Shown one piece after another: positions 15,148 to 21,498 of a stretch of DNA of 21,498 nt. A program made the translations under genes and the position numbers. Position 1 is the first letter of the stretch; each line of letters starts with the position of its first letter. The DNA is from CAZBZG01 sp964496245 (lineage in GTDB: Bacteria > Planctomycetota > SZUA-567), in the NCBI GenBank assembly GCA_964496245.1, contig CAZBZG010000048.1, positions 1-21,498 of the forward strand. The letters run 5' to 3'. The notes under the pieces are model-generated. The model was given only the letters and a program-made list of their open reading frames with translations. It was not told where the DNA came from and made no database searches.

Positions 15148-16320
15148 TCAATACGCCACAGACACGCTCAGGGTCCAGGCCCGGCCGCTCTCCCTGCGGC
15201 AGACCTGCACGTCGACCGCGGATCCGCGCCGCAGGGTGAGCAGGACCGGCGCGAGGTCGCCCCGGCAGCGTACGGGAACCCCGGCCACGCCCGTGAGCAC
15301 GTCGCCCAGCTGGAGCCCGGCTGCGCGTTCGGGCGATCCCAGCCAGTTCAGGCGCACGCCCCTGCCGTTGCCCGCGTCCACGGCTTGGCGGAGCAGCGTC
15401 TGGGGGGCGGGTTGCCAGTGCCGTTCGCGGTCATGGTTGGAGAACGGGCCTACGTGCTGGTCGAGCCGTTCGAGAAACGCGGTGAGCAGCTGGAAGGTCC
15501 GGGCGAAGCGGTACAGGCTGATCCGGTCCACCGTGTCTGCGGGGCCGTTGATGCAGCCGAGGTCCTTTGGGCCGAGGGAATGGATGGTGATCGACGGGAT
15601 GCCCGCGTGGGCGAAGCTTTGGGCGTCCGACTTGTACCCGAAGAGGACCTGGCGCTTGACGGCGAGGCCCGTTCGCTTGCCGGCCATGCGGCACAGAACC
15701 TCGAGGCTGTCAGCCGAACGGTTGGTCCAGGTGCGCGGCCGGCCCACGCCCAGGCACTCGAGATTGACCATGGCCTGGAGTTCGGCGCGGGTGTCGCGAT
15801 GCAGTCCGCGCACGAACTGGGCCGACCCCTGGCAGCCGTGTTCTTCCGAGGCAAAGGCTGCAAAGAGGATGGTGTGCCGCAGTTCCTGCTGCCGCAAGAC
15901 CTGATACAGACTGGCCAGCATGACTGCGCCCGACCAGTCGTCCACCGCTCCGTCACCGCCGCCCATGCTGTCGGTGTGCGCAGCGAGTACGAGGATGCCG
16001 GCGATGGGATCGAGGCCGGGGAGTGTGGCGATCACGTTGCGGCTGTCCGGTTCTTGCGTGTGCACCGGCTGCTCCACGAGCTCCTGCCGGCTGGCACCGG
16101 CCTGGACGAGGAGTTCGATGTAACGCTGCCGCCGCGCAGCATTGCCGCGGGGCGGGGCGAGCACCTCGCGGAGCAGGAGAGGGATGCGCAGCGGGTCCGT
16201 GTCGGCCCGGATGAGACGGGCAGACGGCGCCGGCGACAGGGACGGCCTCTCGCCAGCCAGAAGCGGCCAGCCAGCCATCAGGACGCATTGGAGCGAGAGC
16301 AACGCGACCACCCGGTCCAT
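15148..16320 (-). CDS. Secreted M28-family metallopeptidase with C-terminal PDZ-like domain
   Basis: The 390-aa protein starts with a signal peptide (MDRVVALLSLQCVLMAGWP; cleavage probably near ALLAG-E at 21-24). The M28 di-zinc aminopeptidase core has H115 and D117 (AAHTDS), bridging D127 (GAVDDWSG), catalytic and metal-binding E159/E160 (FASEEHG), D232 (YKSDAQSF) and H247 (ITIHSLG). A PDZ-like module follows at about 320-390 (SPERAAGLQLGDVLTGVAG), which could bind substrate C-termini or partners. The predicted role is removal of N-terminal amino acids, or a related hydrolysis, in the periplasm or outside the cell. ATG 16320 was chosen because GGGAG lies 6 nt upstream; the in-frame ATG at 16326 would abut that site. 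Confidence 0.88.
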   Translation of the reverse strand: MDRVVALLSLQCVLMAGWPLLAGERPSLSPAPSARLIRADTDPLRIPLLLREVLAPPRGNAARRQRYIELLVQAGASRQELVEQPVHTQEPDSRNVIATLPGLDPIAGILVLAAHTDSMGGGDGAVDDWSGAVMLASLYQVLRQQELRHTILFAAFASEEHGCQGSAQFVRGLHRDTRAELQAMVNLECLGVGRPRTWTNRSADSLEVLCRMAGKRTGLAVKRQVLFGYKSDAQSFAHAGIPSITIHSLGPKDLGCINGPADTVDRISLYRFARTFQLLTAFLERLDQHVGPFSNHDRERHWQPAPQTLLRQAVDAGNGRGVRLNWLGSPERAAGLQLGDVLTGVAGVPVRCRGDLAPVLLTLRRGSAVDVQVCRRESGRAWTLSVSVAY

Positions 16321-16384
16321 CCCCATCTCCCTCGCACGCGCTGTGTGCCGGCATCCGCAGCTTGCCGGGAACCACCAGCCCTGC

Positions 16385-16412
16385 ATTGTAAAGGCAGATC
16401 AGGGGGAATCAA
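16385..16412 (-). promoter_or_regulatory. Sigma70-like promoter for the M28 peptidase gene
   Basis: On the minus strand, TTGATT (16412-16407) and TACAAT (16390-16385) are separated by 16 bp, about 64 bp upstream of ATG 16320. Confidence 0.55.
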
Positions 16413-16468
16413 GGGCGGAACGTTCCGGGGGAAGCGATCTGCCAGGGAGTCGCTTGAAGCCCCGGGCG

Positions 16469-16497
16469 TTGCGACCTGACTGGCGTGGCAGTACAAT
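16469..16497 (+). promoter_or_regulatory. Putative promoter for the six-hairpin-like gene
   Basis: TTGCGA at 16469-16474 and TACAAT at 16492-16497 are separated by 17 bp. This leaves a leader of about 155 nt before GTG 16662. The leader is GC-rich and contains a weak stem-loop near 16604-16638; I see no gene in it that I can support. Confidence 0.45.
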
Positions 16498-16661
16498 GTT
16501 CCGGCACAAGCGGTTGCGAGCGGGACGACGGGTGGAGGACCGTGAGTGTGGGGGACATGCGCGCGGGGCGGCGGTACGCGGACGCGGCCGCTGGCGGGAG
16601 CGGAAGGTGGCACGGCGAAGCGGCTGCGCCGTCGCCTTGACTGGCGCGCGGGAGGATACGC

Positions 16662-18125
16662 GTGAACACGACGAACGTGCAAGGATCGAGCGGCTACCTG
16701 CCGCTCCTTGGAAGCCACTTCGACAAGCTGCTCGCCCGCGGCCGGGCCGCGTTCGGACCCTCGCCGTCCGCCATGTGGATGGCCTCGCTCGATACGCGAA
16801 CCGGCGAGTACCCGGTCGACGATGCGCGGCCGCCCGACATCCCCCGCCGCCACTACCGGGCGATCGACGCGCCCAAGGGCTGCTCGCTCTACTGGGACCA
16901 GCCGTCGCTCGTGGCCGCCCACGCGCTCGCGCGCCGCACCGGAGAGGCTGGGTACGCTGAGGCCGCAAACGCGTACGTGCTCTCGTTCCTCGAACGCTGC
17001 GTAGCCAACAACGGCATGTTCCTCTGGGGCAATCACTACTACTGGGACGCCTTTGCGGGCCAGACCCTCAAGTTTCGCGGCAGCGAGGATCCGCATCCCG
17101 TTGATCCGGATACGGAAGCGGGCGAGGTCCACGAGACGCGGCCCATCCCGCCGGCGTGGGACCTGTTCGAACGCGTCTCGCCGGACGCGACCGCGGCCGG
17201 GATCCGCGCGTACGCCACGCATTCGCTCTTCGACGCAGAGGCGGGCGGGTTCAACCGCCACGCGGACGGACACCGGGGCTGCGCGTTCCTGGAAGCGGGC
17301 GGCATCCTCGTCGAGTCGCTCGCGTGGCTGGCTGCGCGCACGGGCGAGACGGAGCTCCTCGACCAGGCCGACCGGATCGTGGACTTCAGCTTTCGGCATC
17401 AGAACGCGCAGACCGGACTCCTGGAGAACAACCCCACGGTCCAACGCTGGGACAAGTTCGCCTGCACCACCGAGGTGGGCTTGTGGGGCGGGTGCCTTTT
17501 GCGGGCGGCTGACCGCAGCGGCGGACGACAAGACTGGGTCGACAAGGCGGCTGCGGCCGTCTCCGCGTTTCTCGCTCGCGGCTTTGACGCGTCCACGGGT
17601 CGCTACTGGGGCCGCCTGCGGGTGGCGGACGGTACGCCCGTTTTGGGCGCCGGTGCGACCGAGGCGGACAATGCCCAGTCGCTCACCCATCAGCCGGGCG
17701 ACTACGCGGATGTCTGGCGCCCGCTCTTTCCAGCGCACGACTACCCCATGCCCTTTGCCGAGTGCTGCCTCTCGCTCTTCGCGCGCACGGGCGAACCCGA
17801 GTATCGGACGGCGTGCGAACGCTGGGCGGCACAGGTGGAGGCGAGCCTGCCGGCCCGGAACGGACGCGGCGGGTATGCCGAGCACTACGGCCGGTGCATC
17901 CACTTCCTGTGGCGCTGCAGCCGCACGCTGGGGACGGAGCCCTACGAGACGCTCGCGCGCCGCGTGGCCGCCGAGGCGGTCGACCGGCTCTGGGACGGGG
18001 ACATGCTCCGCGGGCACCCGGGTGAACACCGGTACGATGCTGTGGACGGCGTGGGGTTTCTCGCGCTCGCGCTGCTCGCGCTCGCGACCGGAGAGGACCC
18101 GGACAGGATGGGAACGGGTTGGTGA
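16662..18125 (+). CDS. Probable alpha/alpha-toroid (six-hairpin glycosidase-like) protein
   Basis: The 487-aa protein shows a repeating helical-hairpin pattern typical of (alpha/alpha)6 toroids: LYWDQPSLVAAHALARRTGE, AFLEAGGILVESLAWLAART, TTEVGLWGGCLLRAADRS, DYPMPFAECCLSLFARTGE and GVGFLALALLALATG. Aromatic and acidic clusters (WGNHYYWDAF, NPTVQRWDKFA, GYAEHYGRCIHFLW) could line a sugar-binding cleft. It has no signal peptide, so it is probably cytoplasmic. I cannot place it in a GH or PL family or name its catalytic residues; related folds include GlcNAc 2-epimerase-like, GH88-type and lyase families. The GTG start has a strong GGAGG site 6 nt upstream. Its stop is 4 bp from that of the convergent DUF1015 gene. 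Confidence 0.7.
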   Translation: MNTTNVQGSSGYLPLLGSHFDKLLARGRAAFGPSPSAMWMASLDTRTGEYPVDDARPPDIPRRHYRAIDAPKGCSLYWDQPSLVAAHALARRTGEAGYAEAANAYVLSFLERCVANNGMFLWGNHYYWDAFAGQTLKFRGSEDPHPVDPDTEAGEVHETRPIPPAWDLFERVSPDATAAGIRAYATHSLFDAEAGGFNRHADGHRGCAFLEAGGILVESLAWLAARTGETELLDQADRIVDFSFRHQNAQTGLLENNPTVQRWDKFACTTEVGLWGGCLLRAADRSGGRQDWVDKAAAAVSAFLARGFDASTGRYWGRLRVADGTPVLGAGATEADNAQSLTHQPGDYADVWRPLFPAHDYPMPFAECCLSLFARTGEPEYRTACERWAAQVEASLPARNGRGGYAEHYGRCIHFLWRCSRTLGTEPYETLARRVAAEAVDRLWDGDMLRGHPGEHRYDAVDGVGFLALALLALATGEDPDRMGTGW

Positions 18126-18129
18126 CCGC

Positions 18130-19026
18130 CTACCAGTGGAGGTCGAGTACGAGCCCGCAGGGCAGGGGCGGCGCGTCCGCAGCAGCGGCCTGGCCGTCTG
18201 TATCCGGCGCACCCCCGGCTGTTGTCTCCGGGTCGACCCGCACGAACACGTAGTCGCTTGAAAAGTCGCCCCACGCCGGCACGGGCCGCCCCGCAGCAGC
18301 CACAGCGTCCCGCACCTCTTGTGCATAGGCGCGGCACGCTGCCACCCGCGCCATGTCCTCTGCAAACGAGAACGCCTGGCCGGAGGCCAGCGCCAGAAAC
18401 CCGTCGACGCGCTCGGCATGATCCACGACCCAGATCCGGTGCGTGCCGTGGCGCGGCCCGGGAAGCGCGGCCAGCGGATCGTAATCCGCGATGGATGCGA
18501 GCGCGTCCGCGATCGTTCCGTCGGGATCGGCGAGCGAGGCGGCGAGCGGACAGATGTGCCCGCGCAGGGCGCGGAGGCGCGCGAGCGCGTCCGGGTCGGG
18601 CGCGACGGGCCTGCGGGTCTGGTCTGATGCGTCCGCATCGCCCACGGGTGCCGCAAGCGTCTCCGATTCCGGCTCCTGCTCCGGAGGGAGGAGCGCGCGG
18701 CAGACGAAACTGCGCCGGGCGGCCGCGGCCCCTGTCTTGCCGCTCTGACGCTCCACCACGTAGACGGACGGCCGGTCCTGCAGGAAGAGGCCCTCCTCGC
18801 GCCACGCGTCCAGATGCGCGGCTGCGCGCGTCCAGGGGTTGTGCCAGGCGGTGTCTTGCTGGGAAGGACGCCCCGCGATCAGGCGGATCACGTTGCGCTC
18901 GTGCCGCGCATAGAGCGCGTCCCGCGCAGCCGGATCCAGCGTGTCGGCCGATGGGGCGACCACGTCGGCGAGCGCCACCCGGCCGGGATCGAACCGCCAG
19001 CCTCTGAGCGCGTGGAGCGATGTCAT
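18130..19026 (-). CDS. Truncated, motif-degenerate DUF1015-family protein
   Basis: The 298-aa protein starts like canonical DUF1015 members (LRGWRFDPGRVALADVVAPS, then ARDALYARHERNVIRLIAG). The family landmark ADGHHRYETALAY is represented, with no length change, by AEDMARVAACRAY at 222-234: Gly-His-His is lost and only the Arg and Tyr are kept. The VLPHE-type motif is replaced by a Glu/Asp/Ala-rich stretch (about 115-142). The protein ends about 65 residues later, whereas family members run to about 400-450 aa. ATG 19026 has a perfect GGAG site 6 nt upstream and is preferred over GTG 19074. It follows the full-length DUF1015 gene by 51 bp and is probably cotranscribed with it. The open frame and good start suggest a maintained protein, perhaps regulatory, not a random pseudogene. 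Confidence 0.65.
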   Translation of the reverse strand: MTSLHALRGWRFDPGRVALADVVAPSADTLDPAARDALYARHERNVIRLIAGRPSQQDTAWHNPWTRAAAHLDAWREEGLFLQDRPSVYVVERQSGKTGAAAARRSFVCRALLPPEQEPESETLAAPVGDADASDQTRRPVAPDPDALARLRALRGHICPLAASLADPDGTIADALASIADYDPLAALPGPRHGTHRIWVVDHAERVDGFLALASGQAFSFAEDMARVAACRAYAQEVRDAVAAAGRPVPAWGDFSSDYVFVRVDPETTAGGAPDTDGQAAAADAPPLPCGLVLDLHW

Positions 19027-19077
19027 GCCCGTCTCCAGAGGCCCGGGCGCAGACGCCATGGCCTCACACCCCACGCC

Positions 19078-20427
19078 TCACGCCTGAATCCGCCGGCATT
19101 CCACATAGAACCGTTTCTCGTCCGCCTCGCCCATGGAGAAGGCCTTCCGCGGCAAGGCGCTGTCGAGGATGATGGTCTTGAAGAGCGCGTGCTTGTCGAG
19201 CGCGGGCAGGAGAAAGCCCATGTTGCCCGGCTTGCGGCCGAGGTCGTCCAGCGCGTCGCGGCCGTGGATGTAGTCGATCTCCACGGATGCGTGCGCCGCG
19301 AGGTACGCGTCCAGGCACTCCTGGAGCGTGGCCACTACGAGATTGCGGGGCGGCTGGTCGATGGCGATCAGCCCCTGGCGGCCGCTGGCCACGAACGGGA
19401 TGACCTGGCTGCCCGCGAACTGCGGGTCGCTGGCTGCGCGATCCAGGGCTTCACCATTTTCGCATGGAACCACCCGGCAGGGTGCGCCCTGCTCGGCCCA
19501 CGCGCGCTGGGCCGCTTCCAGGAGGTCGTCCGGGTCTACGTTGAAGAGCACGCGGTGGATGGGTTCGAACACGAGCCCGGGGTCGTGGAGGTTGACGAGT
19601 TCGACCAGGCAGTGCCGCGCGGGATGCTGCAGGACGGTCTGCTCGTCCGCGGTCGTTTCCTTGAGCCTGTCCCAGATGGCCTTGGCGGTGGCGAACGAAT
19701 GGTTGCCGTCGCCCATGGCGAAGAGGAGCGGGGCCTCGCCCTCGAGGCCGTACTTGGCGTTGAAGTGCGCGGGGTCGGCCAGGCGCGCGAGGCTGTCGGC
19801 TACGGCTGCTTGGTCGGCCGGCTGATCGACCAGCGCACCCGTGACGTGGCCGCTCTCCATCATGAGGTCGAAGTCGTAGAGCAAGGGAAGATCTTTGTCG
19901 AAGAGAGGTTCGATCACCGTGCGCTCGGGGTCGTCGATCAGCACCATGATGTGCGGCAACTCCAGGGGCGCGTCCTGGCGCACGCGCACGCGCGGCGGCA
20001 GGCGCTCGAGGATGGTGGCCTCGCTCGCGCGGATCAGGGTGTTTGCGCCTTTCTGGAAGTCGTACCGCTCGAGGTCCAGGGCGGCGAGCAACCCCTTGCG
20101 CGAGGGCACGTGCGGCGTGCGCCGGTCCACGCGCACGAACCCGGGCGCCCGCTCCTGGAGGATGCCTTCGGCCAGGTACTTTCGCATGGTCGTGTTGATC
20201 GAACGGGTGAGCGGCTGCTCCCGGTCGGTCTCGAGGTAGACCTCGGGCAGCATGCAGTGGAGGGTGGAGGGCGCTTCGCCCACAACGGCGCGCACCTTGT
20301 CCCAGTAGGCGGGCTGGGACGTGTACTGGTCGCAGGCCACCACCGCCCAGCGCTGGAGGTCCACGTCCGCGCGGGGCAGGAGCACGGTGGGCACCTGAAC
20401 TCCGACAGCGTCAAAGGGGGTCGGCAT
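19078..20427 (-). CDS. DUF1015-family protein, GDGNHS subtype, full length
   Basis: The 449-aa protein carries the conserved blocks of the DUF1015 subtype I associate with clostridia: WAVVACDQYTSQPAYW (27-42), PSTLHCMLPEVYLE, KGLLAALDLERYDF, LIRASEATILERLPPRVRVR, LELPHIMVLIDDPERTVIEP and the hallmark GDGNHSFATAKAIW at 239-252. The biochemical function is not established to my knowledge. In other bacteria such genes often neighbour serA and serC, hinting at serine or phosphoserine metabolism; neither is in this window. The DGNH(S/R) motif recalls the ParB/sulfiredoxin fold, which includes a free-serine kinase, but this link is an inference. ATG 20427 has GAGGAG 6 nt upstream and a promoter about 65 bp upstream. 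Confidence 0.82.
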   Translation of the reverse strand: MPTPFDAVGVQVPTVLLPRADVDLQRWAVVACDQYTSQPAYWDKVRAVVGEAPSTLHCMLPEVYLETDREQPLTRSINTTMRKYLAEGILQERAPGFVRVDRRTPHVPSRKGLLAALDLERYDFQKGANTLIRASEATILERLPPRVRVRQDAPLELPHIMVLIDDPERTVIEPLFDKDLPLLYDFDLMMESGHVTGALVDQPADQAAVADSLARLADPAHFNAKYGLEGEAPLLFAMGDGNHSFATAKAIWDRLKETTADEQTVLQHPARHCLVELVNLHDPGLVFEPIHRVLFNVDPDDLLEAAQRAWAEQGAPCRVVPCENGEALDRAASDPQFAGSQVIPFVASGRQGLIAIDQPPRNLVVATLQECLDAYLAAHASVEIDYIHGRDALDDLGRKPGNMGFLLPALDKHALFKTIILDSALPRKAFSMGEADEKRFYVECRRIQA

Positions 20428-20490
20428 GGAGTCTCCTCGTCAGGATCGCCCGCGGTCGCGTACCGCGTAGGGCCGCACAAAAGGGCCTTC

Positions 20491-20518
20491 ATTATGGGAA
20501 AGCGCGCGGTGTTTGCAA
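20491..20518 (-). promoter_or_regulatory. Sigma70-like promoter for the DUF1015 gene pair
   Basis: On the minus strand, TTGCAA (20518-20513) and CATAAT (20496-20491) are separated by 16 bp. The 20428-20835 interval (about 410 bp) contains this promoter, the divergent promoter at 20736-20763 and no gene I can support. Confidence 0.55.
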
Positions 20519-20735
20519 GGGGGGCGGATCATCCCCCAGCAGCGGTGACCCAGTGTGTGCGTCGCGACCGTGCCATCCACACGCCACTGTCCCGGCCTTC
20601 GGCCGCGGCGCTGTGCAGATGCAGGTCCGGCTCGCTCGCAACCGTGCGCTGCAAGCTTCTGCCGTGCGTCGGATGCGGCGCAGCGCTTCTGTTGCAGGTT
20701 CGCGGGGCCTTGCCGGTATGAAGACACGAAATGGC

Positions 20736-20763
20736 TTGCGGTCGGCGGACCTCCGCCTACAAT
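20736..20763 (+). promoter_or_regulatory. Promoter with an inverted repeat in its spacer
   Basis: TTGCGG at 20736-20741 and TACAAT at 20758-20763 are 16 bp apart. The spacer holds a perfect inverted repeat, GGCGGA-CC-TCCGCC (20744-20757), abutting the -10 box. It could be a repressor or activator site. The start codon of the downstream membrane protein lies 72 bp beyond. Confidence 0.5.
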
Positions 20764-20835
20764 AAGACGCAACTGAGCGAGGCTTGAGACCAGGGGTTGG
20801 GCGATGCGCGAAAACCGGGATAGGTGCAGGCCCCC

Positions 20836-21468
20836 ATGATTCGCTTCTGCAAGTACATCCTGGCCGTCAACGGGTTGATCCTGACGTTTATCGCTGCGGT
20901 CTTCGTGTTGGATCTCGAGATCAGCGGTGGCGCGGCGATGGACCTCGCAGCGTATGTGGCGGCTTGGTACACGATCCTCGTGTTGCCCATCTCGTCGCTG
21001 GGGGCGGCCGGCTACCTGGTGCGCAAGAGGAAATCGCAGGCTTTGCCTGGAAGCGGCATCCGCGTGGGCGGCCGACGCCTGCGGCTCGTGGTCGCTCTCC
21101 TGCTGGTGGCCATGGCCGGCGGTCTCCACCTGGCCGCGCGCAGGATCCAGACGCGCGGCAAGGCGAGGGCCGAGAAGGGCGAGGCGCTGCAAGAGGCGCT
21201 CGAGGCCAAGCAACAAAAACTGGAGGAGCGCGAAGCTGCCGGCGAATTCGTGTCGCCGGATGCGTACGAGGCGATCGACCGCGAACGGATGCGGATCGCC
21301 CGCACGTTCCCGCCCTACCATCACACCCTGAACCGCGTCGTCCTCCTCTATGTCCTGGAACTGACTCTTCTCATCCTGGCCGTGGGACTCCCGCTGGCCG
21401 GGAGCCGGGGGGAGCAGGCAGGCGCCCCGTCCGGTGACGAACAGGTGCGCGAGCAGAACGAGGCGTGA
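20836..21468 (+). CDS. Four-helix membrane protein of unknown function
   Basis: I do not recognise this 210-aa protein. It has four hydrophobic segments (about residues 6-27, 36-61, 83-102 and 166-190). A charged, probably coiled-coil stretch (about 106-137: AEKGEALQEALEAKQQKLEE) and a conserved-looking FPPYHHTLNR lie between segments three and four. The tail is acidic and probably disordered. ATG 20836 begins MIRFCKYILAVNG; an in-frame GTG at 20824 would add four residues. Neither has a strong ribosome-binding site. It stands alone at the right edge, divergent from the DUF1015 pair. Confidence 0.65.
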   Translation: MIRFCKYILAVNGLILTFIAAVFVLDLEISGGAAMDLAAYVAAWYTILVLPISSLGAAGYLVRKRKSQALPGSGIRVGGRRLRLVVALLLVAMAGGLHLAARRIQTRGKARAEKGEALQEALEAKQQKLEEREAAGEFVSPDAYEAIDRERMRIARTFPPYHHTLNRVVLLYVLELTLLILAVGLPLAGSRGEQAGAPSGDEQVREQNEA

Positions 21469-21498
21469 GGAAACAATCTGGGAGCGCCGAGCTCCAGC

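Noticed and set aside
16496..16661. Small upstream gene in the leader of the six-hairpin-like gene
   Set aside because: The frame is Arg/Gly-rich, runs into the main gene out of frame and has no ribosome-binding site.
16278..18656. 792-aa minus-strand open frame
   Set aside because: It overlaps the M28, six-hairpin-like and DUF1015 genes, all of which have better starts and recognisable content.
18814..20721. 635-aa plus-strand open frame
   Set aside because: It is antisense to the clear DUF1015 gene and has no ribosome-binding site or family features.

Overview
The window is GC-rich bacterial chromosome with Gram-negative-type housekeeping genes. A run of ten Ns inside an ABC transporter gene marks it as draft or metagenome-derived sequence. 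I cannot name the organism. The mix of GYF_2-type membrane proteins, a very large CPBP (CAAX-like) protease with extracytoplasmic repeats, an orphan EboE and tandem DUF1015 proteins would fit a PVC-superphylum or similar environmental lineage, but this is a low-confidence inference. TGA is used as a stop by many genes here, so the code is standard. I saw no rRNA, tRNA, CRISPR array, phage gene or intact transposase.

Layout. (1) 44-358 (+): decayed, internally shortened DUF6159-like membrane gene with an in-frame TGA where Trp is expected. (2) 437-5686 (-), read right to left: holA (DNA polymerase III delta), a 167-aa single-pass membrane protein, nadB (L-aspartate oxidase) and an MsbA-like ABC exporter. 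A promoter with a perfect TATAAT lies between holA and the rest, and holA itself looks leaderless. (3) 5775-8517 (-): tightly coupled rpe, accD and an eboE homologue behind a TATAAT promoter. (4) 8731-9783 (+): GYF_2-domain membrane protein, followed by a hairpin. (5) 9784-10274: gene-free repeat cluster. It holds three direct copies and one inverted copy of an 18-bp core, embedded in G-rich 10-bp and 14-bp tandem repeats and flanking an AT-richer segment of about 210 bp. (6) 10275-13640 (-): 1121-aa CPBP protease built from two homologous halves, the second without catalytic residues. (7) 13915-15132 (+): protein with two cyclic-nucleotide-binding domains and no visible output domain. (8) 15148-16320 (-): secreted M28 metallopeptidase with a C-terminal PDZ-like domain. 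(9) 16662-18125 (+): probable alpha/alpha-toroid (six-hairpin-like) protein. (10) 18130-20427 (-): two adjacent DUF1015-family genes, one full length with an intact GDGNHS motif and one truncated with a degenerate motif. (11) 20836-21468 (+): small multi-pass membrane protein of unknown function.

How the genes fit together: the left half is mostly core metabolism and replication (NAD synthesis, pentose phosphate, fatty-acid synthesis, clamp loading). The right half is accessory membrane, protease and carbohydrate-type functions with little obvious pathway linkage. Most visible promoters share a sigma70-like layout with a TTG-type -35 box, a 16-17 bp spacer and a TATAAT, TACAAT or CATAAT -10 box.

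The best candidates for something undescribed are the active/degenerate DUF1015 pair, the two-halved CPBP protein, the repeat cluster at 9869-10252 and the orphan EboE coupled to rpe-accD. None is a proven new system.
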